From NCBI GenBank assembly GCA_964017195.1, contig OZ024898.1, forward strand, positions 4,866,482 through 4,930,481: a DNA stretch of 64,000 bases, in the 5' to 3' direction. Of the stretch, positions 24,316-36,189 are shown in pieces (position 1 is the first letter of the stretch; each line of letters opens with the position of its first letter). Position numbers and translations under genes: made by a program. The notes below the pieces were generated by a model, which was not told the origin of the DNA, ran no database searches, and saw only the letters and a program-made list of their open reading frames with translations. Origin of the DNA: Siderastrea radians. Taxonomy: Eukaryota > Cnidaria > Anthozoa > Scleractinia > Rhizangiidae.

Positions 24316-25326
24316 TTATCTTTCTTATCGCTTTATTTGTGCTGAAAAACGCAAAATCACTCAAACGTTGAATGTCGATATGAATTCGTCCACAACTGAG
24401 AATGCTCACACAGGGACGACGAAGTATTTACTGTTGTGCCTAGACCTTAAATACAAACAGTGAACATAGCAGTAGAATCAAAATATAACGCTTGATAAAC
24501 ACGAGCTCGAGCAGATCGTCAGAGTATGGGGCACGTCAAGATATCTCATGACGTGATGTTTAAATCCAGTTTGCTAACCCGGTAAACAAGCGAGCGGGGA
24601 CGAAAGTCGCCCACGTCTTTGAAAGCTAACGCGCCTGTCGAGCCGCAATCGATTTCGCGCTCACTCGCCTGTTTTTCTTTTCCTTCACTATCTATCTCTG
24701 AACGGAAAGTGAGACTGCTCGTAGCCTTTAGCGAACACCACACGCAAACCACACAATTCCGTCGATAATATTCAGATATTTTCGTTCTTTCAATGCAAAA
24801 AGACTCGTAACACCTGCCTTATTAATTAATCTCCTTATTAATGATGATTCCTTCGTATCAACTTCTCGCCTCAAATAAACACTCATTTCTCTCCGTTCAC
24901 AAGAACTATCATGTACTGATGTGCAATCAACTAGTATTGCATCATCATACTAGTACCAATTCCTTCTCTTCCTAGCCCACGCCGGCAAAACGCAACTGTC
25001 CTTTTTGTCCGCTGCGAAATACAAGTTAGCCAATCAGAAACCTTACAATCCACTTCGCAAACCACCCCCCCCCCCCACCCCATAAAACGCCAAGGGAAAC
25101 TGCCTCTCACGCAAAACGCAACTTTCAAAGCAAATCACATTCACAGAAGCGTGATATGCTCCTGACATCCACAAATCCTTCTGACTCCCACATTTTTACA
25201 CCCCTCAAAATGTCAATCCCAATAAAAAAAACTCCTGCGCTAAAAAAAATTTTCACCATAACCACTAACTAGATCAGACAACACAGTCAATTTCGCATTC
25301 AATCCTATTTTCGCATTCAATCCTAT
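24316..25326. other. Gene-less stretch within long copy
   Basis: No gene seen. Part of the segment absent from the short inverted copy. A C-run occurs near 25,065-25,080. Confidence 0.4.
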
Positions 25327-26135
25327 CAAAAATAATGCACGCGCAAGAAGTGGTGCAAGAAGTTCTTGCGCCGCAAGAACACGCAAGCCCGCGCAAGAAG
25401 TGAAAGTGCTAGGTTTCTGCAGTTTACCCGCAAGAACATTCGAAACGCAAGAAGTTGAAAATCTAGCCGCAAGAAGTTACTAATGTTAGCGCAAGCCGCA
25501 AGAAGGCGCAAGGAGTACTGAGGGTCCAGCCGAAGAAACTTGTAGTGCTCGTGTTAGTGTGAGGTGTTGCAAAAGTAATGAGAGCGAATCTCGCGCTCTA
25601 TTCTCTTTGAAATATCACCGAGCTTTCGAGCGATTTTTCGCCGTGTTGGCGTGTTGGCGTGTTGGCGCGACAAATCGCCAAGTCAAGCGAAAGTTCACAA
25701 GGCTAATCAAAAAATCAGAAAAAATCAAGGAAGCAAATGTTCGAACAACCGAAGTATCGAAGAAAATTCACATCACGAAATGGAATATCCGCCAGCTTTC
25801 CGACTGGAAGATAAACACCCGGTAAACATGATCTCCGGCACATGACAAAACATGAACAATTTTTTTAAGCGTGTCTCAGATACAGTGATACGGGTTCAAC
25901 TCAGAACTGACTCAATTCAGTTTTTCATTCCATCCAAGAAATAGAAACAAAAAGGTCCAAAAGCTATAATTGCGGCAAACTGCGCGAACTCTTCTTTGAC
26001 AGGCAAGACAAGACCAGACTTACACGTGCAGGAGGTCATGCCATCGCGTGGGTGAAGTCATCAAGAATCCCTGCATCTTTACCAGTTTAATTTCCCAGCA
26101 AAAAAGGGATACTCGAAGAAATAGCATAGACATAT

Positions 26136-26483
26136 GGGGCGCTTTCCATTCGACCAAAAATTCCGGTTTGAAATTTCGAAAATTTCCCGTGGCAAATGGA
26201 ACAGTAAATCGGGAAATTTTCCGGTTGGTTACACCAGCCCGGTGGGACCGAATCGTTCCATTCAGTTTCGGAAAGAAACTTCCAGAAATTTATGACAGAA
26301 AGGTACTGCAAGGCGAACTTTTTCCAATGGAACAGTAATTTCCGATCAGAATGGTCCGACCGAAAAAAGCGGTCCACCTCAAAAGGTGGACCTTCTTTTC
26401 CGAAAATTTTCCGGTTGGACAGAACCGTTCCATTCAGTTTCGGACCGGAATTTCCGGAAATTTTGGTTGAATGGAAAGCGCCC
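26136..26483. mobile_element. MITE with GGGGCGCTTTCCATT ends
   Basis: Inverted ends GGGGCGCTTTCCATTC and the inverse of GAATGGAAAGCGCCC. It is absent from the inverted duplicate near 53,930, where the site reads CATATGATTTC. AT flanks both ends and occurs once in the empty site. The interior repeats TTCCGG and CCATTCAGTTTCGGA motifs. Confidence 0.9.
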
Positions 26484-26519
26484 ATGATTTCAACTACACA
26501 TTCGCCTTTCGACACAGCT

Positions 26520-29500
26520 CAGTGGTGGTTGGACACGGTTCGCAAAGCATGATGGGGCTATCGATCGATTCGAGCTCAGTTGCAATGAACCTTCGTACTG
26601 TGCGGATCTCGAAGAGCAAAAAAATTCAACTACAAGAGCTGGAAATAACAAAGGTGGAAGTTTCTCCGTTTCTTGTGATCTAATTATCCTTTGTTTACAT
26701 CTGAATTTTTGATGTAACATTTTAACGGCTGGTTTCATGCATTGATCGATTGAACGCGTACACGTGGAGACTTCAATCCCGGGTTTATCAGGAATAAGCC
26801 TCTTTAGTAACTTATATGTGCAAACATCTGACAATGAATAGCCTCTTGGGCCATGAAGGACTTAATTCCAATCATCGAAAGTGAAAACACAGATGCCTGG
26901 CTTTCTGAGGTCTTGTAATTGCTACAGTTATGTGAAATCGTAAGTTTTGCCCGATGGATAAGCGTCGAGTGCGTGTCATGAAAAACCTTACGAATGTTCA
27001 TTTTATAGCATTAACAGCCCTTTAACTTCCAGGGTATCCAAAAGCTTCTGTTTCTCAAACATTCTGCTGATGCAGGATTTAGTAATCCTGAAGGGCTTGT
27101 CTGAAATTATACTTTCACAGCTTAGCTAAATAAGGCTGTATTAAAATATTATTGTTCAAATTGCTAGCTGTCAATATGAATTAATTGATTTGTTTTGCTT
27201 TTGAAAGTAACTGATGCTGGCAAAGTTAGTCTGTGATTGAACGAGAATTCCACTCTCCTTTGCAGCAGACATGAAAATCTGTCTTTAGAAAATTTAACAG
27301 AGCTCTCTGTTTAGCCTGTAGAATGTGTGACAATATTATAATTATACAGTGCACTCATATTTTTTTCTCAGCTACTTTAATAAAAGCATTGAATCATTTA
27401 CCCCCAAAGACATCAAGCAGAAAATAGTTTTCACCCCTTAATGCAGGGTTGTTGGGGGCTTTGCACTGATCTTCACGACAAAATTATCCAGGTCATAGAG
27501 AACCTGTTTAGCTTGGATCCTTTTAAAACTAGTGAAGCACATTAGAGCAATACATCCGATGCCATTTCTACAAATCTGTCAATTCTTTCAATGAGTAAAG
27601 TGATATTTTTATAATTATTAGAATGCTGTCCCAACTACAGAGCAAGCTCTAACTAAATTTGACCTTTGAGCATTTACCCCTTGCAAACAATGGCCCTGTC
27701 CTTCATTTGTTTACTTCAGACCTCTACCTTGTTGAAATGTCAATGGTGGACCCAGAGGAGGGGCCAAGGGAATCCCCCCTTTTTGTTCAAAATAGCAATA
27801 TACATGAACAAAACAATAATATTGAGTCATATTTTTACTCCAGACTACAACGAAGCAGAGTGCAGATTAGCTTGTGTACAGCAGCATACTCCACTCAGAA
27901 AGCATCTGATCTTTTTTGTTGATTTACTCATAGTCAGAATATAGTACAGAATAATACCAAGATATAACTCCACAAAAGTTTTGTATTTTGTTGTCTCCTC
28001 TCACCCGCCATTAACCATTAAACTTGTACCCCACCCTCCATGAAAGTCTGGACTCACCACTGGGCACCAAGTCTGCCTGTTAAGTCGAGTAACAGAAACT
28101 TAAGGGATGTTTACATAATACAAGTTTGAGTTTCATTCCCTCTTATGGCTCTGTATAACTTTGTTTACATGATTCCAGCACAATATTTCATACCATTAAG
28201 AGTCATAGCAGTGCGAGTTTATTCTGGTTGCTGTACCAGATCAAGATTTTCGATCCGGTACAAAAACATGTACCATAATCATGTAGACACAGTAAGACCA
28301 CTCATTTTGGTGTGAAATCTGTCTCCTGGAAGACAATTCAGTAGAAAACAAATAAGGATTGATATCAATGTAAAAAAATAGATAAAGAATGCGAAAGTAG
28401 TGAGTTCCATTTGAAAAGGGATATTTCATCAATTCACAGTTCTCAACCCTATAATGGGTCTCAATAGCTCTAATTGTTATTAATAACAACAAAATTGACA
28501 AATTGAAAGGGATGTTAAATCAATAATTCACAGTTCTCCCTCAATGGCTCTGGATTTTATTTCTTACAGCAGATGTACCCCCACTAACTTGAACTCGACC
28601 CCCCTCCCACCACCTGCTCACAACTATCTTGAAGTGAAAATATTTTTGTTTTCCTTTGTTGATCTTGCTCACTAATTTATTTAGCTATCTCAAATTTTTG
28701 ATTTCTCAAACAATTTTTGGTTTCTCTTACATGTCTAAGATAGCGCCCTGAATTTCCAATCTGAGTTACTGATCAATACTGAATTTTTTTAGCTTTCTCA
28801 ATGGTTCAGTGATGTGACTACATATTAAGTCCCTAAAGCCCAAATAATTTTGGTCATTTCAGCAAACAAAATGTGATTCTTGAAAGTTTGTTGCATACAG
28901 GGCAACAGAGCAGACTGAAGAAACCATTTTGCCTCCTAGCCTAAAGACAACAAAGCACAGAAGGGAAAACACTCAATTGGGATGCCACACCATACTATTG
29001 ATACTTGTCATAATTAAAATAAGACGATCACTCGCGTTAATATTTCGCGGGTAATTTTCACATCTTGCAGCGTGAGAGAAAATTTGGTGTGCGACAAATG
29101 CAGACTGGCACTTTTTTAGTATATATTGTGTTACCATTACCATTATTGAGAGCTAACTGTAAACAGGCTACCCAGAACGCTATTCAGGCCAACCGGAGCG
29201 CTATTCAGGCTAACCGGAACGTTATTTAGGCTAACCAAAGAGCTATTCAGGCTAACCGGAGTGCCCCAGTCTGCAGTCTGCATTTGTCGCACACCGGAGA
29301 AAATTCGACAACTTAAACAACGCATAATTCTCAAACTAGAGGGGCGCTATCGGGCGCTATATGATTTTATAAAAGCAAATTTATCCATCTAAATCTTGGT
29401 GTAAAATAAACGGTTTTAGATTTTTGGGTTAGCCTACAAATTCTCAAAATGTAAGACCTACTCAAATATCATGAAAGCACACGTTGCTCGATCCACCTAC

Positions 29501-29761
29501 AACGAAATTGTGCTCAAACTTGACTTACAAAAGATGACCAGATCCAAAACTTTCAAGACATCTAGATACACACCAATCCTAATTATTCTTGTTAAATGTA
29601 AGTTGCACTGGGGACAAATAGCACGTTAAAATGACAAGAAGTGAAGCTCACATTCCCGTCAAAGGCCGCCATGTTGATTTCTCGTCCTGGTTAAGAGACT
29701 CCTCGTGATTGGCTAATATAACGATCCACCATGCCTTTCGGACCGTGTCCAACCACCACTG
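26520..29761. mobile_element. 3.24-kb nonautonomous transposon, 9-bp TSD
   Basis: Starts CAGTGGTGGTTGGACACGGT and ends in its exact inverse. It is bordered by the direct repeat GACACAGCT at 26,511-26,519 and 29,762-29,770. The inverted duplicate has a single GACACAGCT (53,896-53,904, minus strand) with no element, so the insertion is proven by comparison. No transposase frame is visible. A 9-bp duplication suggests the Mutator-like group, although the CAGTGG start is also hAT-like. The interior is mostly unique with a nested hairpin at 29,086-29,299. Confidence 0.9.
29086..29299. mobile_element. Nested hairpin with 21-bp tandem repeat
   Basis: GGTGTGCGACAAATGCAGAC near 29,087 is mirrored by CTGCATTTGTCGCACACCGG ending near 29,299. 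Between them, 29,160-29,265 holds about five copies of a 21-bp unit containing GCTAACCGGAGCGCTATTCAG. Confidence 0.8.
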
Positions 29762-29883
29762 GACACAGCTTGCTGCCCGGGGCTTGCTGTCTTGACGGCT
29801 TAGAGAACTGCTCATGCATTGCGTTACAAAATGTCATTCAAGCAAATCATACCAAATTTGCATACGGCAGATTTGTGTTAATT

Positions 29884-30043
29884 AGCCTGTTCCAGGCTCC
29901 GAGATAGTGGGGAAAGCGTGAATTGAGAAAAAGAGCGCGAAAAAAAGCGAAGGGGCCATTTTTCCAGATCCCGCGCGTCTTGTTTTCGCGTTCCCTTTCT
30001 AATTTTCGTGCCATCCCAACTATCTGAGAGCCTGGAACAGGCT
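29884..30043. mobile_element. 160-bp MITE, AGCCTGTTCC ends
   Basis: Ends AGCCTGTTCCAGGCTC and the inverse, extended by GAGATAGT-like sequence. Absent from the inverted duplicate near 53,775-53,785, which reads straight through. Flanks differ slightly from the empty copy, so the target duplication is unclear. Confidence 0.85.
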
Positions 30044-30745
30044 AGGTTAGAATTGACGTGCCGAATTTCTTTCAGATCGCGGAGTTTTAGTTTCCTTCAG
30101 ATTTTTTTGGTTTACTTCGAAGATTTAAAATGTGATATCGACTTCAGCGTAATGAGTGGAACTATTTTTACAAACATAATGTGTTTTTCCAATTAAGACT
30201 TCGGGTATTATTTCTTCTCATCTGAGTGACCATGTTCATTTCTCACACGCGTGAGCGCAACTAATTAAAAGTATTTGTCCGAGTTTAACATGTTGGTGGA
30301 AGTACAGCAACACTGAACAGGTGAATGTCGGTTCTTAAATAATGTGACTGATGGACTGTGCTTTGCCATTGTTCCTCATTTAAGTGAAATAAATCGAGCG
30401 AAATCAGGCATCCTGCAAGTAGCCGCAAGAAGTTCTCGGCTTGCGGACGCAAAAAGAAGTTCTTGCGCGTGCATTATTTTTGGGCTGTACTGTACAAAAA
30501 ACCCCAAACCTAAACAACCCTTCGCCGTTCATATCTTAAATACTGTGAATTAAAAGACAAAAACATAGGAAGGTAACATTCAGAAGACAAATATGCGCAT
30601 GCGTCTTATATAAGACAGTACCGCTCTTGAATACCCGTACCACAAGCTTTACAGCACTTTCTTCGTATGTTAAGCCAACTTGCTTTCACCAAAAACCGTG
30701 TCCATTTTATAAACCGGCGGTCGCCATTATGGCGACGGCCGGTTA

Positions 30746-31034
30746 ATAAACAAAGTTCGTGATTTAAGCTCTGTCCGCATCTCTGTCAATCTGCTTCGCA
30801 TCCTACTTCAGTTGAGTAATGACGCTAATTTGTTATACCAAGGTAAATTTTGAGTTTGGGTTTCTGGATTGTGTTCGTTGTATCTGGGATTTCATTATTC
30901 CGGAGTTCGTTATATCAGGGTTCTGTTCCATACATTTTACCGTAACTTTGAGCGGGTTGACGAATGTCGTTCGTTATAACATGGACTTCGTCATACCACG
31001 ATTCCACTGTAGATGAAAACACAAGTCAGAGAGA
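30746..31034. repeat. Degenerate GTTCGTTATA-type repeats
   Basis: Motifs like GAGTTCGTTATATCAGGGTT and TCGTTCGTTATAACATGG recur irregularly, suggesting an old tandem array. No gene. Confidence 0.5.
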
Positions 31035-31355
31035 ATTGTGTGAACTATTACAGGTTGATCTGTTTGGCGTTTTTAGCTGAAACTTCAGGCTGCAGAAAAT
31101 TTTAGGAACGGAATCAAGTGCCGGGCTGTCGGAAAATGCTAGCTCACCTTACTAATTTTACACTCTAAACGACATATTTGTCCCTCCTCAAACAATAGGA
31201 ATTAATCAGTTTCCTTGTACGAAAGTCTGAGGTGATGTTTCGCCAAAAAGAAATCTCTAGTTTTCACTGCAATTAAATCCGAATATCTCAGGGGATTTAG
31301 GCCTTATGAACAGATATTCCGCCGGAACGAACTGTTGGGTGCCCCTGACAACTTG
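31035..31355. mobile_element. MITE related to 22,552 element
   Basis: Matches 22,665-22,972 from TTGATCTGTT to GGGTGCCCCTGA, with the block GAGGTGATGTTTCGCCAAA nearly intact. The left end is not clear. Confidence 0.7.
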
Positions 31356-32194
31356 CTTCAGACACTATGTTTTTTGTTAGCGACAACGTTTATGAAGGAC
31401 AACTAAATCGTTGTTGTCTGTTGGGGCTCTTAGCTTTTGACTTAGTAAGACCACAGTGAGAAGACGTTGAGAATTCTCTGATCTTTGGTTGAGCAGGATC
31501 AATGGAATACTGGAAGTAAAATAATACACGCGGGAAGATGAATGATCAATATAAAATATAAAGATAAAACATCAGGCAATTTTTATTTTTGATAATGATA
31601 TACTGGTGTATACATTTTTTATTTTTAATACTTTTATTTGTTTTTTCGTTTTTCTTTTCAGGATCAGTCCTGCTTTTTATGATTTTACTTCGAATTCTTA
31701 GCCTCTCCACAAAGCAGTCTGTTTATTGCCCTTCTATTTCATGCCTTCTTGTACCTGAGCTCTTGCTAAGGAGCCTTCATAAACCTTCTCAATGTTCATA
31801 GATGATCGACATGCGTGCGTGCTACAGCATTCGTTTTTTTTTTTTTTCAAGATAATAATAAAAATGAGCCTGAGCCCTTGCTGACGAGCTTGTTCAAAAC
31901 CTCACATGATCGACATATGCGAGCAAAATAACAACCGTGGCCGTGAACAAACCAACACTGCCAGGCGCTGCTACTCCGGATTACCAGCAGTCGTTTCTTT
32001 CCGCTCAGATACGGCCAAGCAAGCACTCAAGGTCGCACAAAAACCTCCTATCGTTTCCTCAAGCGCATCGAGTTTCCACGCGCCAACGACTTTCGCGCGA
32101 TATTTACATTGCTTGTGTAACTGCTTCGCACAGATTTTGAACTACAGAACACAGTCTAGCACATAAACACGAATTTAGCAGAAGCTCTTATTTG
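31356..32194. other. Gene-less stretch
   Basis: Two related short blocks (near 31,760-31,815 and 31,870-31,925, each with GCTGACGAGC/GCTAAGGAGC and GATCGACAT) suggest a local duplication. No convincing gene. Confidence 0.4.
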
Positions 32195-33205
32195 AATGGT
32201 CACCTGACGCTTTAGGACTTTGTCCGTAGACGCAAACTGATTCAAGGCTTGATCAAGCGGCTTTAAATTTAACCGTCTACCCTACCTCGACCCCAGGCGC
32301 CGGTTTAGCACGGGCAAACAGGGAGCGTGGGATGTCGTGGGAAGGATGGAAAACGCGCGGAGCGCGTCCGACTGAAAGCAGTGCACCTATCCCACAACGC
32401 CAAGCGCACCATCACATAATAAGGAGGGACGCCTGGTGACGAGGCAGCCGTCTACCCTCAAAAAGCTGGGGTTTTTTTTAATTTATTTTTTTTATTGTCA
32501 AACGTTTTAACCGTGAAACAGTCTCAAAACCTACGATTTTAGGTCGTTTAGTACCTCCATAAGTGAAGTTGAACGGGGGGGGAGGGTGCCACCCTAAGAA
32601 TACCTGTTTTGGGAGGACGGTAAAATTTATTCGGGAATCTGAAGATACTGCGGGAAATCGTGGTAAATTGTAACATTACAAGACTAACCTTACCCTTCAG
32701 CTACAAATGTCCCACGCTTTATCATCTTGGAACACTCTGATCTCCTCTAAGTACTGAGAAATGGTAATGGAACAAACTAGAGGGTCAATTGAAATGCTGC
32801 CGCGGCCTACCAAAGATAATACAAAGATGCCTTCTAGTAATCGGCTTTCCTTTGTGGACACCGTTTTATAATTAATATATGATTATAATCATATTTTTTA
32901 AATGTATCGTTTTGAAAGCCGGAATGATACCACTCGAAAAGGAAGCAATTTTCCGAAACACAAGAGTAGGCATAAATTTTAAAATCTTCTAAGGACTTTT
33001 TTTAACTATCGTAAACCGTCCAAAACCTATATTTGTAACCGCAACCATCAAGGGCTACTCTTTATAGGCTGCGTAGGGCTGAGTAGAATTTTGCCCCTTC
33101 TAGAGCAGGTTTTAGTTCTCAGTTTTTACTTGGCATGCAGGAACTATGCTAATTTTTTCCACTGATAAATTAAATTTGCTTCCGTTCGCAAATATTTGTA
33201 CATTA
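32195..33205 (+). repeat. Duplicated upstream flank without a gene, copy 2
   Basis: The first 0.7 kb matches 36,190-36,830 in direct orientation; from about 32,930 it matches the flanks before genes A and B. It contains a small MITE (about 32,283-32,446, ends near CTACCTCGACCCCAGGCG) also present at 36,280-36,442. No LicD-like coding remnant follows. Confidence 0.85.
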
Positions 33206-33977
33206 GGCAGGGGTCGCGTTCAAAGACATTTCATCATATGTCGAGACCATAGCAGGACGTGACTCATGCTGGAAACAAAAATTAATCCAATTAGCTATGA
33301 CCCACGTCGGTCGCGCGCGGTAGACATATCGCTGACATATCAAACGGCGGGAAATTGCTTCATGTGTTTACAATTCCAGTGAGTTACATCATGCTACGCT
33401 TACTTCTTCTTCTTGCTGCTTTTATGCAGGTGTATTTCAGTTTCATCGATTTCCAGCTTTTAATCATTGCTTACGCACTTCAAAACATTCGACAGAGGAG
33501 AGTGATCGCCACAGCATTTTACAGGAGAGTCCTTGAAAGACGGAGACGAAGGATTCGCAGAAGGCTTTGACGTTTACCTCGTCCTGTAAACTCGTGGTTT
33601 GAAGTACTGCGACGGATGAAATACCTGATCTTGAATGTGGGAAGGCCCAGACGAGTAGAAGGCCGGGGAATATGAAAAAGGGTAGAATTGGCCGGAATAT
33701 TGAAAGTTCCGGTTCGCCATGCTTCTCTTGTGTCTGTAAATCGCATCAGTTTTGTCAAAAAAGAGGTGTCGAATGATGTTTTTGACAGAAGCTTTTGTTT
33801 TATGGCCTTAAGACCAGATATGACCAGCTCTGAGGCAGGACATCGGCCCTTTTGATCTTATGTCCTCTGCGGCTCGTATGTCCGCTGTCGCAACATAAGG
33901 GTCGCGCTTGTCTTGGAGAGGTGATGACACATTTTACGCCTATCCAAACACCTATGTCTTTGAACGCGACCCATGCC
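33206..33977. mobile_element. Harbinger-like element with TTA duplication
   Basis: Ends GGCAGGGGTCGCGTTCAAAG and the inverse of CTTTGAACGCGACCCATGCC, flanked by TTA at 33,203-33,205 and 33,978-33,980. The paralogous flank before gene B is uninterrupted here (TTTGTACACCAGTCGTCCAA at 45,866), so the site is a clean filled/empty pair. A 3-bp TTA duplication is the PIF/Harbinger signature. Confidence 0.9.
33391..33570 (+). CDS. Short Arg-rich open frame in Harbinger-like element
   Basis: Fifty-nine codons from the first in-frame ATG: a hydrophobic leucine-rich N-terminal half followed by an arginine-rich tail (RRVLERRRRRIRRRL). Harbinger transposase genes often have an arginine-rich stretch near the N-terminus, so this may be a truncated remnant. 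It has no catalytic domain and may not be translated. Confidence 0.25.
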   Translation: MLRLLLLLAAFMQVYFSFIDFQLLIIAYALQNIRQRRVIATAFYRRVLERRRRRIRRRL

Positions 33978-33980
33978 TTA

Positions 33981-35302
33981 GTCGTCCAACTTCCATTGCA
34001 AACAACACAGGCTAAAAACAATATGGAGAGGACAGAATCACGAGCCAGACGTTCTTAGCAACCACAAAATACCTTGGGATCCCGCTGAGATAGCAGTCTT
34101 TTAGTCCGGTATATCTGCGTGAAGCCCAGTGACTTACTAGCATTCCAATGTAATTAAATCTGTTTTGGTGATCGTTTCTGTTCTACTTTAGGCGTTAATT
34201 TTCGCACGAATGTGTTATAATCTTTAGCGTGAAATTCATTAATTGCTTGTTTTTAATTTATTCTATTTTACTTTTGTTCATGGCGTTTGAGAGAAATATA
34301 AACAAGTTTTAACTGCGGTTTGGCAGGAAATCGCTCTTTTAGAAAAGTGTAGTTTTGAAGAAGAAAAATTTAGGCTGTTAATCACGCGACGGATTTCCAT
34401 CGGCAAATTGAAAAAACTACACTGTACTCATGCTCACCGCCCTTTGTGTTAGCTATACTGAAAAATTAAAAATTACATCCCGCTTCACTCAATCGGCTAG
34501 GCTCGATTTCTGTCGCTCCCTCACAGCGGCTGGTAATCGAGCCTATCGATCGGCAAACCTGAAACGAGGATATCAACGCTGAAATACTACTTGAAATTAT
34601 CAGCCGCTTGGATTTCTTCCAGAGGAGCTAACAGTATCCTTTTCCGGTGGGCAATTTATACCGCGTTTACATATTCCACTATAACGACGATGCAAGCCTT
34701 CTGCCATGAAATAGTAAAACGTGTAAAAAGACTTATGGTGCCGACATAGGATCTTAGATCAGTATCTAGACTACGCGCTGTCTCTTTTCACGTCAAGCAA
34801 ATCATAATGCGCGCATCATGTTTCCACTCCACAGGCCATTTTCGCGCCCGCTCGCGTCTCTCGCGTGTCCTTTTATTTGTGTTTTGTCTTCTCGTACACT
34901 TTCCAGTATCAGGTACAAAATAAATACAGGGCAAACCAAAATGAACTTACACCGGTTTGAAAGTGGCACCGGCATGAGCTCCTCAAATTTTATCCTGGTT
35001 CCATCTTGCGAAATACGGACAGCATACGCTAGCGCAGGGTCCCTTACTAGCGAAGTGTTTTTTGGTTCTTTTGGCACACAGAAAAATGGGCACAAGCATC
35101 AGAAAAGGAAAATTTTCAGTCAAAAAAGTGACCATTTAAAAGGCGGGAGTCAAATACACAGGCTTTTCGTACGAATATAAAATAAGACAATAATTCCAAA
35201 TCGTTTTTTCAGCGGCTTATCCTTGAGGTAGGATTGTTTTTTGGGAGAGGGGGTTACGGATAAAAGGACAAAAAATTGGAGGGTAATTCTTCAGAAAAAA
35301 TA
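33981..35302. other. Gene-less stretch
   Basis: The shared flank continues only to about 34,010. A short inverted pair (TAGGCTCGAT / ATCGAGCCTA) lies at 34,498-34,545. The overlapping open frames near 34,802-35,180 on both strands have no recognised domain. Confidence 0.4.
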
Positions 35303-35735
35303 CGAAAAATTGGGGTTTTGCTAAACGCAGGCCCGCGGTCCACCTCACGACCCGCGGCCCGGCGGCCCAACTCACGGCCCGCGGCCCGCGGCCCACAGAT
35401 TTTTGGTTCTGTTAAAAGAGACGGATGTGAATATTAACAATCAAATGTTTGTTTTTTAGCATAAAGCATCAAAGAGATACAACGATTGCATAGGATTAAC
35501 ATGATTGAAATTGCAAAGAAACCAAAAACTCACCATCGTCCATTTTAGACCACAGTTGACCACACTCCGCTGATGCCTCTCTGAGCATGCGCTTTAATAT
35601 ACCACTGACCAAAAATCTGTGGGCCGCGGGCCGCGGGCCGTGAGGTGGGCCGCCGGGCCGCCGGCCGTGGGCCACGGGCCGTGGGCCGCCAGGCCGCGGG
35701 CCTGCTTTTAGCAAAACCCAAAAAATTGTCATCTA
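35303..35735. mobile_element. Fold-back element with GC-rich arms
   Basis: AAAATTGGGGTTTTGCTAAA followed by repeated GGCCCGC/GGCCCAC heptamers (to about 35,408) is mirrored at 35,607-35,735. The two arms carry different heptamer numbers, the right arm being longer. The centre of about 200 bp is ordinary AT-rich sequence. Proline/arginine-rich open frames here are translations of the heptamers, not genes. Confidence 0.85.
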
Positions 35736-36189
35736 TTTTACGATGACTTTGAATGCTGCAAACCCTAGAAGTGCCTAGGCATACAGTGATGCCAGGACTC
35801 CAACGTGGGTAACCAAAAAGGATATACAAAATTTGCCTAAGTTGTACCTAAATGTCGTCGAAGCAAGAAAATTCTCCAACATGGAAAGCTAAGGAATAGT
35901 TAAAATTAAAGTCTTCGCTGTAGAAAAACAATAATAGTTCAAGTTATGGCAATCTCTGTGTACTGATGTTTCGGCTCAAACGCTGCTTTTAGCCTTTGTA
36001 TGTTCACTTGGCCACTGAAGTGTTATGTTTCTCTCGCGCTGTGGTAAGATCAACAGCAAGAATAGCCATTTCTAGCCTTTTCGCGTCCGGCTAAAGCTAA
36101 AATATCGGTGGCAATTAAAATCAGCAAGGTTTGAGCCATGCAAGGAATAATATAACCTCTTTACTTGGCTGCAGAAAGAAAATGCAACT
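35736..36189. other. Gene-less stretch, nothing recognised
   Basis: No gene or repeat structure is evident. Confidence 0.4.

Larger units (their letters stand above)
25327..30482. mobile_element. Interval with perfect 23-bp TIRs and CGCAAGAA clusters
   Basis: A 23-bp sequence beginning CAAAAATAATGCACGCGCAA at 25,327 is perfectly inverted at 30,460-30,482. Just inside each end are clusters of CGCAAGAA and its inverse (25,340-25,510; 30,412-30,470). Subtracting the three younger insertions leaves about 1.4 kb. I infer a nonautonomous DNA element with subterminal repeats; no direct target repeat is evident. Confidence 0.65.
24130..30745 (+). repeat. Inverted segmental duplication, long copy
   Basis: Colinear with the reverse complement of 52,880-54,430. 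This copy is longer because it carries insertions at 26,136-26,483, 26,520-29,761 and 29,884-30,043, and because 24,316-25,821 is missing from the other. The left edge starts AACAAGAAAGCCCA and the right edge ends at a palindrome around GGTCGCCATTATGGCGACGG. Confidence 0.9.

Noticed and set aside
25340..25510. CRISPR-like array from repeated CGCAAGAA
   Set aside because: Motifs are short, irregularly spaced and in both orientations, inside an animal transposon.
34802..35180. Overlapping 97- and 120-codon frames
   Set aside because: On opposite strands, no recognised domain, no duplicate or exon boundary supporting either.
35496..35829. Proline/arginine/alanine-rich proteins
   Set aside because: They are translations of GC-rich heptamer repeats in a fold-back arm.
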